Shown: one piece after another, positions 1 through 8,153 of the stretch
Layout: each line of letters opens with the position of its first letter
Numbering within the stretch: the first letter of the stretch is position 1
From: Acidovorax sp.
GTDB lineage: Bacteria; Pseudomonadota; Gammaproteobacteria; Burkholderiales; Burkholderiaceae_C
Direction: 5' to 3'
DNA length: 36,754 nucleotides
NCBI RefSeq assembly: GCF_016783915.1
Contig: NZ_JADHVT010000036.1
Span: 1 to 36,754 of the forward strand
Made by a program: the position numbers and the translations under genes
Notes under the pieces: model-generated
Told to the model about the DNA's origin: nothing
What the model saw: the letters and a program-made list of their open reading frames with translations, nothing else
Database searches by the model: none

Positions 1-1
1 G

Positions 2-478
2 TGCATCGATGTGTGCCCCACGCAGGCCATCATTGCGCCGCACCGCATCGACGCGCGCCGCTGCATCTCGTACCTCACCATCGAACACGCAGGGCCCATT
101 CCAGTGGAGTTGCGCCCGCTGATGGGCAACCGCATCTATGGCTGTGACGACTGCCAGCTCATCTGCCCCTGGAACAAGTTTGCGCAGGTCAGCCGACTGC
201 CCGACTTTGACGAGCGCAAGGGCCTGGCGGGCCAGCAGCTGGTGCACCTGTTTGCGTGGGATGAGGCCACGTTCCTGCGCATGACCGAGGGTGGCCCCAT
301 CCGGCGCATTGGCCATGAGCGCTGGCTGCGCAATGTGGCCGTGGCACTGGGCAATGCGCTGCATGCCACTGGCGACGAGACCTTGCGCGCGGCGCTGCAG
401 TCACGCGCGGAGGACGCCAGCGCCCTGGTGCGTGAGCATGTGGCCTGGGCTCTGGATGCGGCTGGAGAGCGTTTGTGA
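2..478 (+). CDS. queG: Epoxyqueuosine reductase QueG, C-terminal part (gene truncated by window start)
   Basis: QueG reduces epoxyqueuosine to queuosine at the wobble base of certain tRNAs, using cobalamin and two [4Fe-4S] clusters. The frame is already open at base 2 and begins CIDVCPTQAI, the tail of a CxxCxxxCP ferredoxin motif. About 40 residues later CDDCQLICPWN supplies the other cluster ligands, a pairing typical of QueG. The C-terminal hundred residues are helical and HEAT-like, as in the family. The cobalamin-binding N-terminal half lies outside the window, so the start cannot be given. Family assignment is secure from the two cysteine motifs and their spacing. Confidence 0.93.
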   Translation, partial: CIDVCPTQAIIAPHRIDARRCISYLTIEHAGPIPVELRPLMGNRIYGCDDCQLICPWNKFAQVSRLPDFDERKGLAGQQLVHLFAWDEATFLRMTEGGPIRRIGHERWLRNVAVALGNALHATGDETLRAALQSRAEDASALVREHVAWALDAAGERL

Positions 479-490
479 ACGAAATCGACC

Positions 491-538
491 AGTAGCGCTA
501 GTGCGATATGCCTTGGCAGCTATCAAAATGTGAGTAAT
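491..538 (+). repeat. Dispersed structured element, copy 1
   Basis: This lies between the queG stop and the tesA stop. It reads AGCGCTAGT, then GATATGCC TT GGCAGCTATC. The core TGCC-TT-GGCA (509-518) can form a hairpin, and the outer GATA/TATC can extend it past a two-base bulge. Similar sequences occur near 8848, 11451, 13561 and 25955. It sits between convergent genes, so it might also serve as a weak terminator, though no T-run follows. Confidence 0.7.
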
Positions 539-556
539 AACCGCTGAGCCTGGGAC

Positions 557-1204
557 TCACTGCTCCAGCAACCCCGTCTGCCGCAAGGTGCCAGCCAGCC
601 CCTGGGCAAACTCGGCGTAACCGGCGGCGTTGGCATGGATCTGGTCTGACTTCAGCCGCTCTTGCGCCAGCACTCCCGACCAGCCCTTGGCATGCAGCGG
701 GATCTTCAGTTCGCTGGCAACTTCTTCGTACAGCGGGTGATCGCTCAGTCGGCCAGCGGCCGCCAGTAGCGACAGCTCGGGCACGGCCACCAGCAGCACC
801 TGGGCACCACTCGCTCGTGCCTCGGTGCAGATGCGCAGGATGTTGGCGCGCGCGGTGGCTGCACTCTGGCGCCGCAAAAAGTCATTGCCGCCAATGCCTA
901 CGATGACGAGCGCGGGCTGGTGCTTTTGCAGCAGGTCTGGCAGGCGCGCGAGCGCCTGGGCCGAGGTGTCGCCCGACACGCCCCCGTTGACCACCTTCCA
1001 GCCCGTCAGGCGCGCCAGCTCGGCGGGGTAGGCGGTGTCGGCCGACGCGCCCACGCCCGACGTGAGCGAGTCGCCCAGCGCCAGCACCGTGGCGCCTGCC
1101 GGGATGGCTTGGGCACGCGGCGGTTTGCGGCCGCAGGCGATCAGGCCGAACGCGGTGGTCAGGCTGGCGCCGAGCAGCAGCCTGCGGTTCAGGCCAAGGT
1201 TCAT
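557..1204 (-). CDS. tesA: TesA-like SGNH/GDSL esterase, predicted lipoprotein
   Basis: A 215-residue SGNH hydrolase of the TesA (thioesterase I / lysophospholipase L1 / arylesterase) type. Block I is GDSLTSG with nucleophile Ser46. Block II contains NGGVSGDTS, block III is GGND, and block V is DQIH with Asp187 and His190 completing the triad. The N-terminus is hydrophobic and ends LIAC, a lipobox with Cys24, so the mature enzyme is probably membrane-anchored in the periplasm, whereas E. coli TesA is soluble periplasmic. The ATG at 1202-1204 overlaps the TGA of the upstream transporter (ATGA), which favours this start and translational coupling. The open frame continues upstream to 1558 but is antisense-like sequence inside the transporter. 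Confidence 0.87.
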   Translation of the reverse strand: MNLGLNRRLLLGASLTTAFGLIACGRKPPRAQAIPAGATVLALGDSLTSGVGASADTAYPAELARLTGWKVVNGGVSGDTSAQALARLPDLLQKHQPALVIVGIGGNDFLRRQSAATARANILRICTEARASGAQVLLVAVPELSLLAAAGRLSDHPLYEEVASELKIPLHAKGWSGVLAQERLKSDQIHANAAGYAEFAQGLAGTLRQTGLLEQ

Positions 1205-2106
1205 CGCAGCACCCCCAGAGCAAACGGTAGGCTCACGATGCCCAGCAAGGTGGACAGCGTGACCAGCCCCGCCACATAAGGCCCGTTGTAGCCCATGCGC
1301 GCCGCCAGCACATAGCAGGTCGATGCCGTGGGCAGCGCCGCAAAAGCCAGCAGCACGGTGGTCTGCACGGCATCGAGTCCGAATATGCGCGCCATGGAAA
1401 ACGCCACCAGCGGCTGCACCAGGTGGCGGATGGCCAGTACCGACACGCTCAGCGTCTTGCCCCGTGTGAGCAGGCCAAACTGCAGCCCCGCCCCGGCTGC
1501 CATCAGGCCCAGCGCCAGCGACGCGGCGCTGATGCGGCTGACCGTGGGCACCGCCCATTCAGGGATCTGAAAACCCAGCAGATTGGCCACCAGCCCCGAG
1601 GCGGTGGCGATGATCAGCGGGTTGCGCAAGAGCTCGCGCGCAAAGCTGTGCTGCCCGTGCCGGGCCATGGGCCACACGGCGGCCACATTGAACAGGGGCA
1701 CACACACACCGATCAGCACAGCAATCATCAACAGGCCCTGCGTGCCTGCCAGCCGCTCGGCAATCGCCAGGCCAATGAAGGAGTTGAAGCGGAACGCCAC
1801 CTGCGCGCTGGCCGCGTGGTCGCGCACATCGATGCGCTTGCCCACCCAGGGCCAGTACGGCAGGCTGTAGGCCAGCCCGATGCCGATCACGCCCGACAGC
1901 ATGCCCGCCCCGATCAGTCCCGACGCCGCGCCGATATCCATCGGGCTTTTGACAATGGACTGGAACAGCAGCACGGGGAACAGCAGGTAATACACCAGGC
2001 TCTCCACCGGCTGCCAGACCGAGCGGTTCAGGGCGGTGTACCGGCAGATCAGGTAGCCCAGGAAGATGAGTGAAAAGTCGGGGAGCAGCAGTTGGGCGTA
2101 GTTCAC
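1201..2106 (-). CDS. AEC (auxin efflux carrier) family transporter
   Basis: A 301-residue hydrophobic protein with about ten predicted membrane segments in two halves. It shows the AEC family start MNYAQLLLPDFSLIFLGYL and a C-terminal half ending in small-residue-rich helices. AEC permeases export organic anions (malate or malonate type) or auxin-like compounds; the substrate is not visible here. I chose the GTG at 2104-2106 because family members start at this Asn-Tyr-Ala-Gln and because a -10-like TATTCT ends six bases upstream. An in-frame ATG at 2133 would add nine residues without family support. It is followed by the tesA-like gene with a 4-base overlap. Confidence 0.85.
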   Translation of the reverse strand: MNYAQLLLPDFSLIFLGYLICRYTALNRSVWQPVESLVYYLLFPVLLFQSIVKSPMDIGAASGLIGAGMLSGVIGIGLAYSLPYWPWVGKRIDVRDHAASAQVAFRFNSFIGLAIAERLAGTQGLLMIAVLIGVCVPLFNVAAVWPMARHGQHSFARELLRNPLIIATASGLVANLLGFQIPEWAVPTVSRISAASLALGLMAAGAGLQFGLLTRGKTLSVSVLAIRHLVQPLVAFSMARIFGLDAVQTTVLLAFAALPTASTCYVLAARMGYNGPYVAGLVTLSTLLGIVSLPFALGVLR

Positions 2107-2112
2107 GCACCG

Positions 2113-2118
2113 AGAATA
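2113..2118 (-). promoter_or_regulatory. -10-like hexamer for the AEC gene (leaderless-type)
   Basis: On the minus strand TATTCT is followed by six bases (CGGTGC) and then the GTG start. No Shine-Dalgarno sequence is present. A transcript from this -10 would begin at or next to the start codon. Confidence 0.4.
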
Positions 2119-2291
2119 CTTGATGCATGGCAAGCCGCTGGGCCACTGTTGGCGAGTCGGTGGGGGCAGAGGCTTTGCCGGTGCGCTCTGTTTTCAGGGT
2201 TAGCCCTTATGTGGAATCCGCAGGGTGGTTTGGCGCGCGTTGGGCATACCATCGGCGCTGTTTGTTGTTACCCCGCACGAAGGAGATTTCC

Positions 2292-3257
2292 ATGCATCGT
2301 CGTCAATGGCTCGCGCTGACCGTCCTGGCAGCCGCCGCTGGATCGGCCGCCGCACAAGGCTACCCCAACAAGGTGATCCGACTGGTTGTGCCCTTTGCAC
2401 CCGGTGGCACCACCGACATCATTGCGCGCGTGATCGCCGAGCCGCTGGGCCGCGTGCTCGGCCAGAGCGTGATCGTGGACAACAAGGCCGGTGGCGGCGG
2501 CATTGTGGGTGCTGCCGAGCTGGCCCGCGCCACGGCCGACGGCTACACGCTGGGCGTGGCCACGGTGTCCACCACCGCAGCCAACCCTGCCATCAACCCA
2601 AAGACGCCGTACAACCCGCTGACGGACTTCTCGCCCATCATCAACATCGCGGCCACGCCCAACATCATTGCGGTGAACCCTAGCTTCCCGGCCAAGGACT
2701 ACAAGTCGTTCGTGGCGGAGTTGAAGAAGTCGCCCGGCAAGTATTCGTACTCGTCGTCCGGCACGGGCGGCATCGGCCACCTGCAGATGGAGCTGTACAA
2801 GAACCTCTCAGGCACCTTTGTGACCCATATCCCCTACCGGGGCGCGGGCCCGGCCTTGAACGACACTGTGGCCGGCCAGGTGCCCATGATTTTTGACAAC
2901 CTGCCTTCGGCGCTGCCTTTCATCAAGGAAAACCGCTTGGTGCCCATCGTGGTGGCAGCGCCCCAGCGTGTGGCGGCCCTGCCCAATGTGCCCACCTTCA
3001 AGGAGTTGGGCCTGGAGCCGGTGAACCGCATGGCCTACTACGGCATCGTCGGACCCAAGGGTCTGCCCAAGGACGTGGTGGACAAGATCAATGCCGGTGT
3101 GCGCAAGGCCCTGGAAGACCCGGCCGTGAAAAAGCGCATTGAAGACACGGGCTCGCTCGTGATCGGCAACACGCCCGAGCAGTTTGCCGAGCAGATCAAG
3201 GCCGAGTTCGCTGTGTACAAGGATGTGGTCGTCAAGCAGAAGCTGACGCTGGAATAA
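2292..3257 (+). CDS. Bug/TctC-family tripartite tricarboxylate transporter substrate-binding protein
   Basis: A 321-residue periplasmic binding protein of the Bug family, which captures carboxylated or aromatic ligands for TTT uptake or sensing. The signal peptide covers residues 1-21, with cleavage likely after AAA in SAAAQGYP. Family signatures are [41 protein letters not shown] and the C-terminal region around [11 protein letters not shown]. The start is set by AAGGAG at 2280-2285, six bases before ATG. No TctA or TctB membrane partner is nearby, so it is an orphan binding protein, as is common in Burkholderiales. The ligand cannot be deduced. A strong terminator follows. Confidence 0.92.
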   Translation: MHRRQWLALTVLAAAAGSAAAQGYPNKVIRLVVPFAPGGTTDIIARVIAEPLGRVLGQSVIVDNKAGGGGIVGAAELARATADGYTLGVATVSTTAANPAINPKTPYNPLTDFSPIINIAATPNIIAVNPSFPAKDYKSFVAELKKSPGKYSYSSSGTGGIGHLQMELYKNLSGTFVTHIPYRGAGPALNDTVAGQVPMIFDNLPSALPFIKENRLVPIVVAAPQRVAALPNVPTFKELGLEPVNRMAYYGIVGPKGLPKDVVDKINAGVRKALEDPAVKKRIEDTGSLVIGNTPEQFAEQIKAEFAVYKDVVVKQKLTLE

Positions 3258-3291
3258 GCAACACGGCTTCACTCTCAAGCCGCCCCACCAA

Positions 3292-3318
3292 GCCGCCCTA
3301 TTTCCGGGCGGCTTTTTT
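3292..3318 (+). terminator. Rho-independent terminator after the first Bug gene
   Basis: A perfect 7-bp stem GCCGCCC / GGGCGGC with a 7-base loop is followed by six T. It ends only 46 bases before xerD. Confidence 0.9.
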
Positions 3319-3351
3319 GTGGGTGACGCTGGCGACAGGTGCGATACGTGC

Positions 3352-3357
3352 TATGGT
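3352..3357 (+). promoter_or_regulatory. -10-like hexamer for xerD (leaderless-type)
   Basis: TATGGT is followed by six bases and then the ATG at 3364. CTGGCG lies 17 bases upstream as a weak -35. It starts directly after the preceding terminator and there is no Shine-Dalgarno sequence. Confidence 0.4.
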
Positions 3358-3363
3358 TTTTGG

Positions 3364-4263
3364 ATGCTCGCTCCCAGCCTGAATGCCATCGACACCTTTG
3401 TGGACGCCCTGTGGCTGGAGGATGGCCTGTCGCGCAACACGCTGGCCGCCTACCGGCGTGACCTGACGCTGTACGCACAGTGGCTGGCCGACCAGCAGCC
3501 CGCCCTGGCGCTGGACGACACGGCCGAGCACCACCTGCAGGGCTACTTTGCCGCCCGCCATGCGCAGACGCGCGCCACATCAGCCAACCGGCGCCTCACG
3601 GTGTTGCGCCGCTACTTTCATTGGGCGCTGCGCGAGCGACGCATCACCGCCGACCCCACGGTGCGGCTGCAGGCCGCACGACAGCCGCTGCGCGTGCCCA
3701 AGACCTTGTCGCAGGCGCAGGTGGAGGCGCTGCTGAACGCGCCCGACCTGGGCAACCCCCTGGGCCTGCGCGACCGCACCATGCTGGAGCTGATGTACGC
3801 CAGCGGCCTGCGCGTGACCGAGCTGGTCACGCTCAAGACCTTCCAGGTCGGTCTGAACGAAGGCGTGCTGCGCGTGATGGGCAAGGGCAGCAAGGAGCGC
3901 CTGGTGCCGTTTGGCGAAGAGGCGCGTGCCTGGCTGGAGCGCTATCTGAACGAGGCCCGCAGCGCCATCCTGGGTGGGCAGCAGACAGACGACCTGTTCG
4001 TGACCCAGCGCGGCAGTGGCATGACGCGGGTGATGTTCTGGGTCATCGTCAAAAAATGGGCGCAGGTGGCGGGCATCACGGTGCCGCTGTCGCCACACAC
4101 GCTGCGCCACGCGTTTGCCACGCACCTGCTCAACCATGGCGCCGACCTGCGCGTGGTGCAGCTGCTACTGGGCCACGCCGACATCTCCACCACCACCATT
4201 TACACCCATGTGGCGCGCGAGCGGCTCAAGTCCCTGCATGCACAGCACCACCCGAGGGGCTAG
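3364..4263 (+). CDS. xerD: Tyrosine recombinase XerD
   Basis: A 299-residue site-specific recombinase that with XerC resolves chromosome dimers at dif. The catalytic set is complete: Arg150 (SGLRVTEL), Lys174 (GKGSKER), His245 and Arg248 (SPHTLRHAF), His271 (GHADIS) and nucleophile Tyr280 (TTIYTH). These lie one or two residues from the E. coli XerD numbering. XerD rather than XerC is indicated by the N-terminal DALWLEDGLSRNTLAAYRRD and the C-terminal LHAQHHP. The ATG at 3364 matches the family start; upstream codons in the same frame run into the terminator. Divergence from an integron or phage integrase is clear. Flanking Bug genes appear functionally unrelated. Confidence 0.95.
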   Translation: MLAPSLNAIDTFVDALWLEDGLSRNTLAAYRRDLTLYAQWLADQQPALALDDTAEHHLQGYFAARHAQTRATSANRRLTVLRRYFHWALRERRITADPTVRLQAARQPLRVPKTLSQAQVEALLNAPDLGNPLGLRDRTMLELMYASGLRVTELVTLKTFQVGLNEGVLRVMGKGSKERLVPFGEEARAWLERYLNEARSAILGGQQTDDLFVTQRGSGMTRVMFWVIVKKWAQVAGITVPLSPHTLRHAFATHLLNHGADLRVVQLLLGHADISTTTIYTHVARERLKSLHAQHHPRG

Positions 4264-4350
4264 GGTCCTTTACCGAAAATGGGGTTGGATGGTCCGCTTT
4301 CCGTTTTCTGCTTTTCGTTCTCTTTATCTCCGTTGACAAGAAAGTCCCGA

Positions 4351-5313
4351 ATGAAGCAACTGATCGTTGGCGCCTGCCTGGCAGGCGCCACTGCGCTGGC
4401 CCTGGCGCAAACCTGGCCTACGGCCAAACCCATCCGCATCGTCGTGGCCTACCCGGCCGGAGGCGTGAGCGACAACATCGCCCGCGCGCTGGCTGACAAG
4501 CTGGCCGTGCAGCTGGGCACGCCTGTGGTCATTGAGAACAAGGCGGGAGCCAGCGGCAGCCTGGGTGTGGATGCCGTGGCCAAGTCGGCGCCGGACGGCT
4601 ACACCTTTGGCTTTGCGGCGGTGAGCCCACTGGCACTCAATCCGCACCTGGGCAAGTCCCCCTTCGACCCGCAAAAGGACATCGCACCCGTGGTCAGCGT
4701 GATGTATTCGCCGGTGCTGCTGCTGGGTACGCCCGCAAGCCGTGCGACCGACTTCAAGGACCTGATCACCCGTGCGCGGGCTCAGCCCGGCACGGTGCGC
4801 TGGGCCACCTCAGGGCAGGCTTCGCTGGGCCACATCATGCTGGAGCAGATCCAGTCGGTGGCGCAGGTGCAGATCACGCACATTCCCTACAAGGGCGGCG
4901 GCCAGCAGATGAACGACGCGCTGGGCGGGCAGTTTGAGGTGTTATCGACCAACGCTGGGCCCGCCGTGCTGCAGCACATCCAGGCGGGCAAGCTCAAGCC
5001 GCTGGCGGTGGGGGCTCCAGCGCGACTGGATTCGCTGCCCCAGGTGCCCACGCTGGCCGAGCTGGGGCAGCCAGCAGCCAACCTGTCGTCCCTGTTTGGC
5101 CTCTATGCACCCGCGCAGACTCCCAAGACGGTCATCACACGCATCAACACCGAGGTGAACAAGGCCCTGGCCCTGCCGGACATCCGTGCCAAGCTCGATG
5201 CCACCGACAACGTGCCCACCGGTGGCACCACGGCCGAGTTCGTGCGCCAGATCGCGCTGGAGTTCGAGAACAACGCGCGCATCATCCGCGCTGCGGGCAT
5301 CCAGGGCAACTGA
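4351..5313 (+). CDS. Bug/TctC-family substrate-binding protein (second copy)
   Basis: A 320-residue periplasmic binding protein with a signal peptide of about 19 residues (cleavage after LALA, before QTWP). Typical Bug motifs are IRIVVAYPAGGVSDNIAR, VIENKAGASG, THIPYKGGGQQMNDALGG and VPTLAELG. It is clearly diverged from the protein at 2292, so it is not a recent duplicate. ATG 4351 is preceded by a weak AAGAAAG. No permease genes are adjacent, so the ligand and partner are unknown. It converges on the EAL-HDOD gene across a 15-bp hairpin. Confidence 0.92.
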   Translation: MKQLIVGACLAGATALALAQTWPTAKPIRIVVAYPAGGVSDNIARALADKLAVQLGTPVVIENKAGASGSLGVDAVAKSAPDGYTFGFAAVSPLALNPHLGKSPFDPQKDIAPVVSVMYSPVLLLGTPASRATDFKDLITRARAQPGTVRWATSGQASLGHIMLEQIQSVAQVQITHIPYKGGGQQMNDALGGQFEVLSTNAGPAVLQHIQAGKLKPLAVGAPARLDSLPQVPTLAELGQPAANLSSLFGLYAPAQTPKTVITRINTEVNKALALPDIRAKLDATDNVPTGGTTAEFVRQIALEFENNARIIRAAGIQGN

Positions 5314-5334
5314 TCGGGGTGGGGCACCCCAGAA

Positions 5335-5370
5335 ACGCCACAGGCCCTGACAAAGCAGGGCCTGTGGCGT
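5335..5370. terminator. Perfect 15-bp hairpin between convergent genes
   Basis: ACGCCACAGGCCCTG and its exact complement are separated by the loop ACAAAG. It sits between two stop codons of opposite strands, as a bidirectional terminator would. Neither side has a real T-run (TTGGGG on plus, TTTCTG on minus), so termination may be inefficient or the hairpin may act as a 3'-end protector. Confidence 0.6.
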
Positions 5371-5392
5371 TGGGGAGAGTGGAAGAACGAGG

Positions 5393-6706
5393 CTATTCTT
5401 CGTTCAGGGTCTCTGCCCATGTCAGCGCTTGCAGGTGGGCCCAGTTCACCTGGCGGTTGGACAGGTGCAGCGCATCGGCGTTCTTGGCAAAGGCCACTTC
5501 ATCGCCGCTTTCGCAGGCCTTGGTCAAGTCCAGGAATGGTGCAAATACGCCGGTGCCACGCAGCAGGGCATCCATCACGGGTTCGGGCAGTGCCACGGAC
5601 TCCAGGGCCTTTTCGAGTGGCACGCCCAGCATGGTGTCCAGCAGCGAGAACACGCCCACCACAAAGGCGTTGTCGCATTCTTCGGGAGGCAGCAGTTCAG
5701 CGGCCAACAGCTCCATCAGGCGCCCGCGCACCACGGCGGTCTGGCCCACGGCTGGTGGCGCTCCGCCTGCGCGCGAGGTGGTCATCAACAGAGCCGCCCA
5801 GCGGAACAGCTTTTTCAGGCCCAGGATCATCACTGCATGGCGGAACGATGTGATCTCGCACGACAGGCCAAAACCCGATGAGTTGATGAAACGCAGCAGG
5901 TTGAAAGACAGGGTGGGGTCTTTCTTGAGCAGGTCTTCGATCTCGGCCGTGCTCGCCTGTTTGCGCACCAGGTTGATGAGCTGGATGATGGTGGCCTGCG
6001 AGGGGCGAATGGTGGTGGCCTTGACCAGTGAAGGGCGAGCGAACCAGTAGCCCTGGAACAGCTTGACGCCCAGTCCGCGCATCAGCTCGTACTGCTCGGC
6101 GGTTTCCACCTTTTCTGCCACCAGCGTGGCCTTGCTGTGGGTGGTCGCAAATTTGACCAGGGGTGCTGCCAGCTCGGGCTTGAAGGCCTGCATATCGAGC
6201 TTGATGAAGGCAGCCATGGGCAGCCAGGTGGTGTAGGCGCGCTTGAGGGCCTGCTGGTCGAAAGCGAGGCGAAAGCCGCGCGTGCGCAGGGCCTCCAGCG
6301 TGGGCACGCGGCCTTCGATTTCTTCAGCAGTGGCGCTGTCGGGCAACGGGGGCACTTCGAGCACCACCTTTTCAGGGTGGATCAGCTCCAGATGGCCGCC
6401 CGAGAGGCTGTCATGGGTGCAGTTGATGAACACCGTCTTCTTGCCGACCAGTGCTTCGGTGCCCGCGTAAGACAGGGCATTGAACAGCAGGGCTGCATCG
6501 CTGGCTGCGGTGTGAGAGTCAGATGCGGTGGAGCGGTCGAACAGCTCGTAGCCATAGACCGCGCGGCTTTCGTCCACGATGGCCTGGCGCGCAATGATGG
6601 CAAGGTTCTCGTCCACGGGTTCGACCACAGGCACTGCGGCGTCCGGGGTGTCTTGTTCGGGTGTGCTCGACATGGGGTCCACTGAAATGAAGGGCTGTGC
6701 GGTCAT
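5393..6706 (-). CDS. EAL-HDOD signalling protein (downstream paralogue)
   Basis: A 437-residue protein combining a degenerate EAL domain (about 35-235) with an HDOD domain (about 240-400), as in YuxH or CdgJ-like regulators. The EAL part has YELF for the catalytic EAL motif, INCTH for the usual NVSP region, LEVPP for the metal-binding E and AFDQQ for DDFG. It keeps IKLDM, VAEKVE and QGYWFARP. It should therefore not hydrolyse cyclic di-GMP, and may bind a ligand or act by protein contact. HDOD domains scaffold signalling and motility regulators without HD phosphohydrolase activity. It lies 69 bases downstream of a close paralogue. A second ATG at 6673 is an alternative start; neither has a clear ribosome site. 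Confidence 0.87.
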   Translation of the reverse strand: MTAQPFISVDPMSSTPEQDTPDAAVPVVEPVDENLAIIARQAIVDESRAVYGYELFDRSTASDSHTAASDAALLFNALSYAGTEALVGKKTVFINCTHDSLSGGHLELIHPEKVVLEVPPLPDSATAEEIEGRVPTLEALRTRGFRLAFDQQALKRAYTTWLPMAAFIKLDMQAFKPELAAPLVKFATTHSKATLVAEKVETAEQYELMRGLGVKLFQGYWFARPSLVKATTIRPSQATIIQLINLVRKQASTAEIEDLLKKDPTLSFNLLRFINSSGFGLSCEITSFRHAVMILGLKKLFRWAALLMTTSRAGGAPPAVGQTAVVRGRLMELLAAELLPPEECDNAFVVGVFSLLDTMLGVPLEKALESVALPEPVMDALLRGTGVFAPFLDLTKACESGDEVAFAKNADALHLSNRQVNWAHLQALTWAETLNEE

Positions 6707-6775
6707 TCTAGACCGCTGGGCATTGGCAGAGAATCAAAGTCTGACCACCGGCCACCAGGATGGCTGTGGCGCATG

Positions 6776-8041
6776 TCAATCGGTGATGTGGTCGGCCCAG
6801 GCAAGTGCCTGCAGGTGGGCAAAGTTGATCTGCTGGCTGGTCAGGTGCAGCAGGCCGGCGGTGCGGTCAAACACGGCGTCGTCGCTGGATTCGCAGGCCT
6901 CGGCCAGGGTCAGCAGATCGCCCAGGAAGCCTTCGCGCCGCAGCAGCGCGGCCGCCACGGGTTCAGGCACGTTGAGCAGGCCAATGGCCGACTCCATGGG
7001 CATGGACAGCATCACGTCCAGCAGCGAGAAGATGCCCACCACAAAGGCCTGATCGGCATCCTCGGGGGGCAGAGTCTCCAGCGCCAGCAGTTCCATCAGG
7101 CGCCCACGCACCACGGCGGTGTGGCCTACCGACGATGGCGTGCCGTTGTTGCGCGATGCGGTCAGCAGCAGCGCCGCCCAGCGGAACAGTTTCTTGAGGC
7201 CCATCAGCATCACGGCCTGGCGGAACGAGGTGATCTCGCGCGACAGGCCAAAACCGGCCGAATTGATGAGGCGCATCAGGTTGAAGGCCAGGCCGGCGTC
7301 CTTCTTGAGCACTTCTTCAATCTCGTCGGTGCTGGCCTGTTTGCGCACCTGGTTGATCAGCTCGATGATGCTGGCCTGCGACGGCGTGAGCAGCTTGGTC
7401 TCGACCAGAGAGGGGCGGGCAAACCAGTAGCCTTGGAACAGTTGCACCCCCTGGCTGGACACCATGTCGTACTGTTGGGCCGTCTCCACCTTCTCGGCGA
7501 TCAGCTCTGCCTTGCTGTGGCGGCCCGCGTAGCTGATCAGCACCGCCAGCTGGTCGGCCGCTAGCACCGACAGGTCCAGCTTGATGTAATCCGCCAGCGG
7601 CAGCCACGGTGCATACGCCGACTGCAGCACTGTGTGGTTGAAGGCCAGGTGAAAGCCCCGGTCGCGCAACTCGGTCAGGATGGGCAGACGTGTGGCAACC
7701 TCTTCGGCGGCAGCATGGCCCAGCGGGGGGATCTCCAGCACCACCTTGTCCGGGTCCAGTAGCTCCAGGTGGCCGCCCGACAGGCTTTCATGGGTGCAGT
7801 TGACGAAGATCAGCTTCTTGCCCACCAGCTCCTCGGTGCCGGCGTGCGACAGGGCGGTGAATACCAGGATCACGTCGGTGGCGGCCGTGTGGGCGGCGCC
7901 GCTGCGCGAGCGGTTGAACAGCTCGTAGCCAACCACCACCTGCTGCGCGTTCACGATGGCTTGGCGCGCAATCATGGCGACCGACGACTGGTTGCCGGAA
8001 GGGGGCGCGGGGGGCGTGCCTGGGGGGAAGGCTTGGGTCAT
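6776..8041 (-). CDS. EAL-HDOD signalling protein (upstream paralogue)
   Basis: A 421-residue protein with the same architecture as the gene at 5393: degenerate EAL (about 20-220) then HDOD (about 225-390). By eye the two are well over half identical through the EAL end and the HDOD domain (for example GLKKLFRWAALL and HTAVVRGRLMELLA). The first 25 residues differ and are Pro-rich here. EAL catalytic residues are missing here too (YELF, LEIPP, AFNHT), while VAEKVE becomes IAEKVE and QGYWFARP is kept. A tandem duplication followed by divergence is the simplest explanation. The start ATG at 8041 has no clear Shine-Dalgarno sequence. Confidence 0.87.
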   Translation of the reverse strand: MTQAFPPGTPPAPPSGNQSSVAMIARQAIVNAQQVVVGYELFNRSRSGAAHTAATDVILVFTALSHAGTEELVGKKLIFVNCTHESLSGGHLELLDPDKVVLEIPPLGHAAAEEVATRLPILTELRDRGFHLAFNHTVLQSAYAPWLPLADYIKLDLSVLAADQLAVLISYAGRHSKAELIAEKVETAQQYDMVSSQGVQLFQGYWFARPSLVETKLLTPSQASIIELINQVRKQASTDEIEEVLKKDAGLAFNLMRLINSAGFGLSREITSFRQAVMLMGLKKLFRWAALLLTASRNNGTPSSVGHTAVVRGRLMELLALETLPPEDADQAFVVGIFSLLDVMLSMPMESAIGLLNVPEPVAAALLRREGFLGDLLTLAEACESSDDAVFDRTAGLLHLTSQQINFAHLQALAWADHITD

Positions 8042-8153
8042 GGGCGTGTTCGTGAAATAGGGAGCGCTGGCCCGCTGGGGGCTTTGCCGAGAATTGTAGG
8101 AGCCATCGCATTCCCCTCAGGCCGTCATCAGGCTCTTCGTCATGGCGTGGGGC

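Noticed and set aside
1205-1558. An N-terminal extension of the TesA-like protein
   Set aside because: It lies inside the AEC transporter gene, and the ATG overlapping the transporter stop precedes a good lipoprotein signal peptide.
4334-4340. TTGACA before the second Bug gene as a -35 element
   Set aside because: The ATG follows only 11 bases after it, leaving no room for a -10 upstream of the gene.
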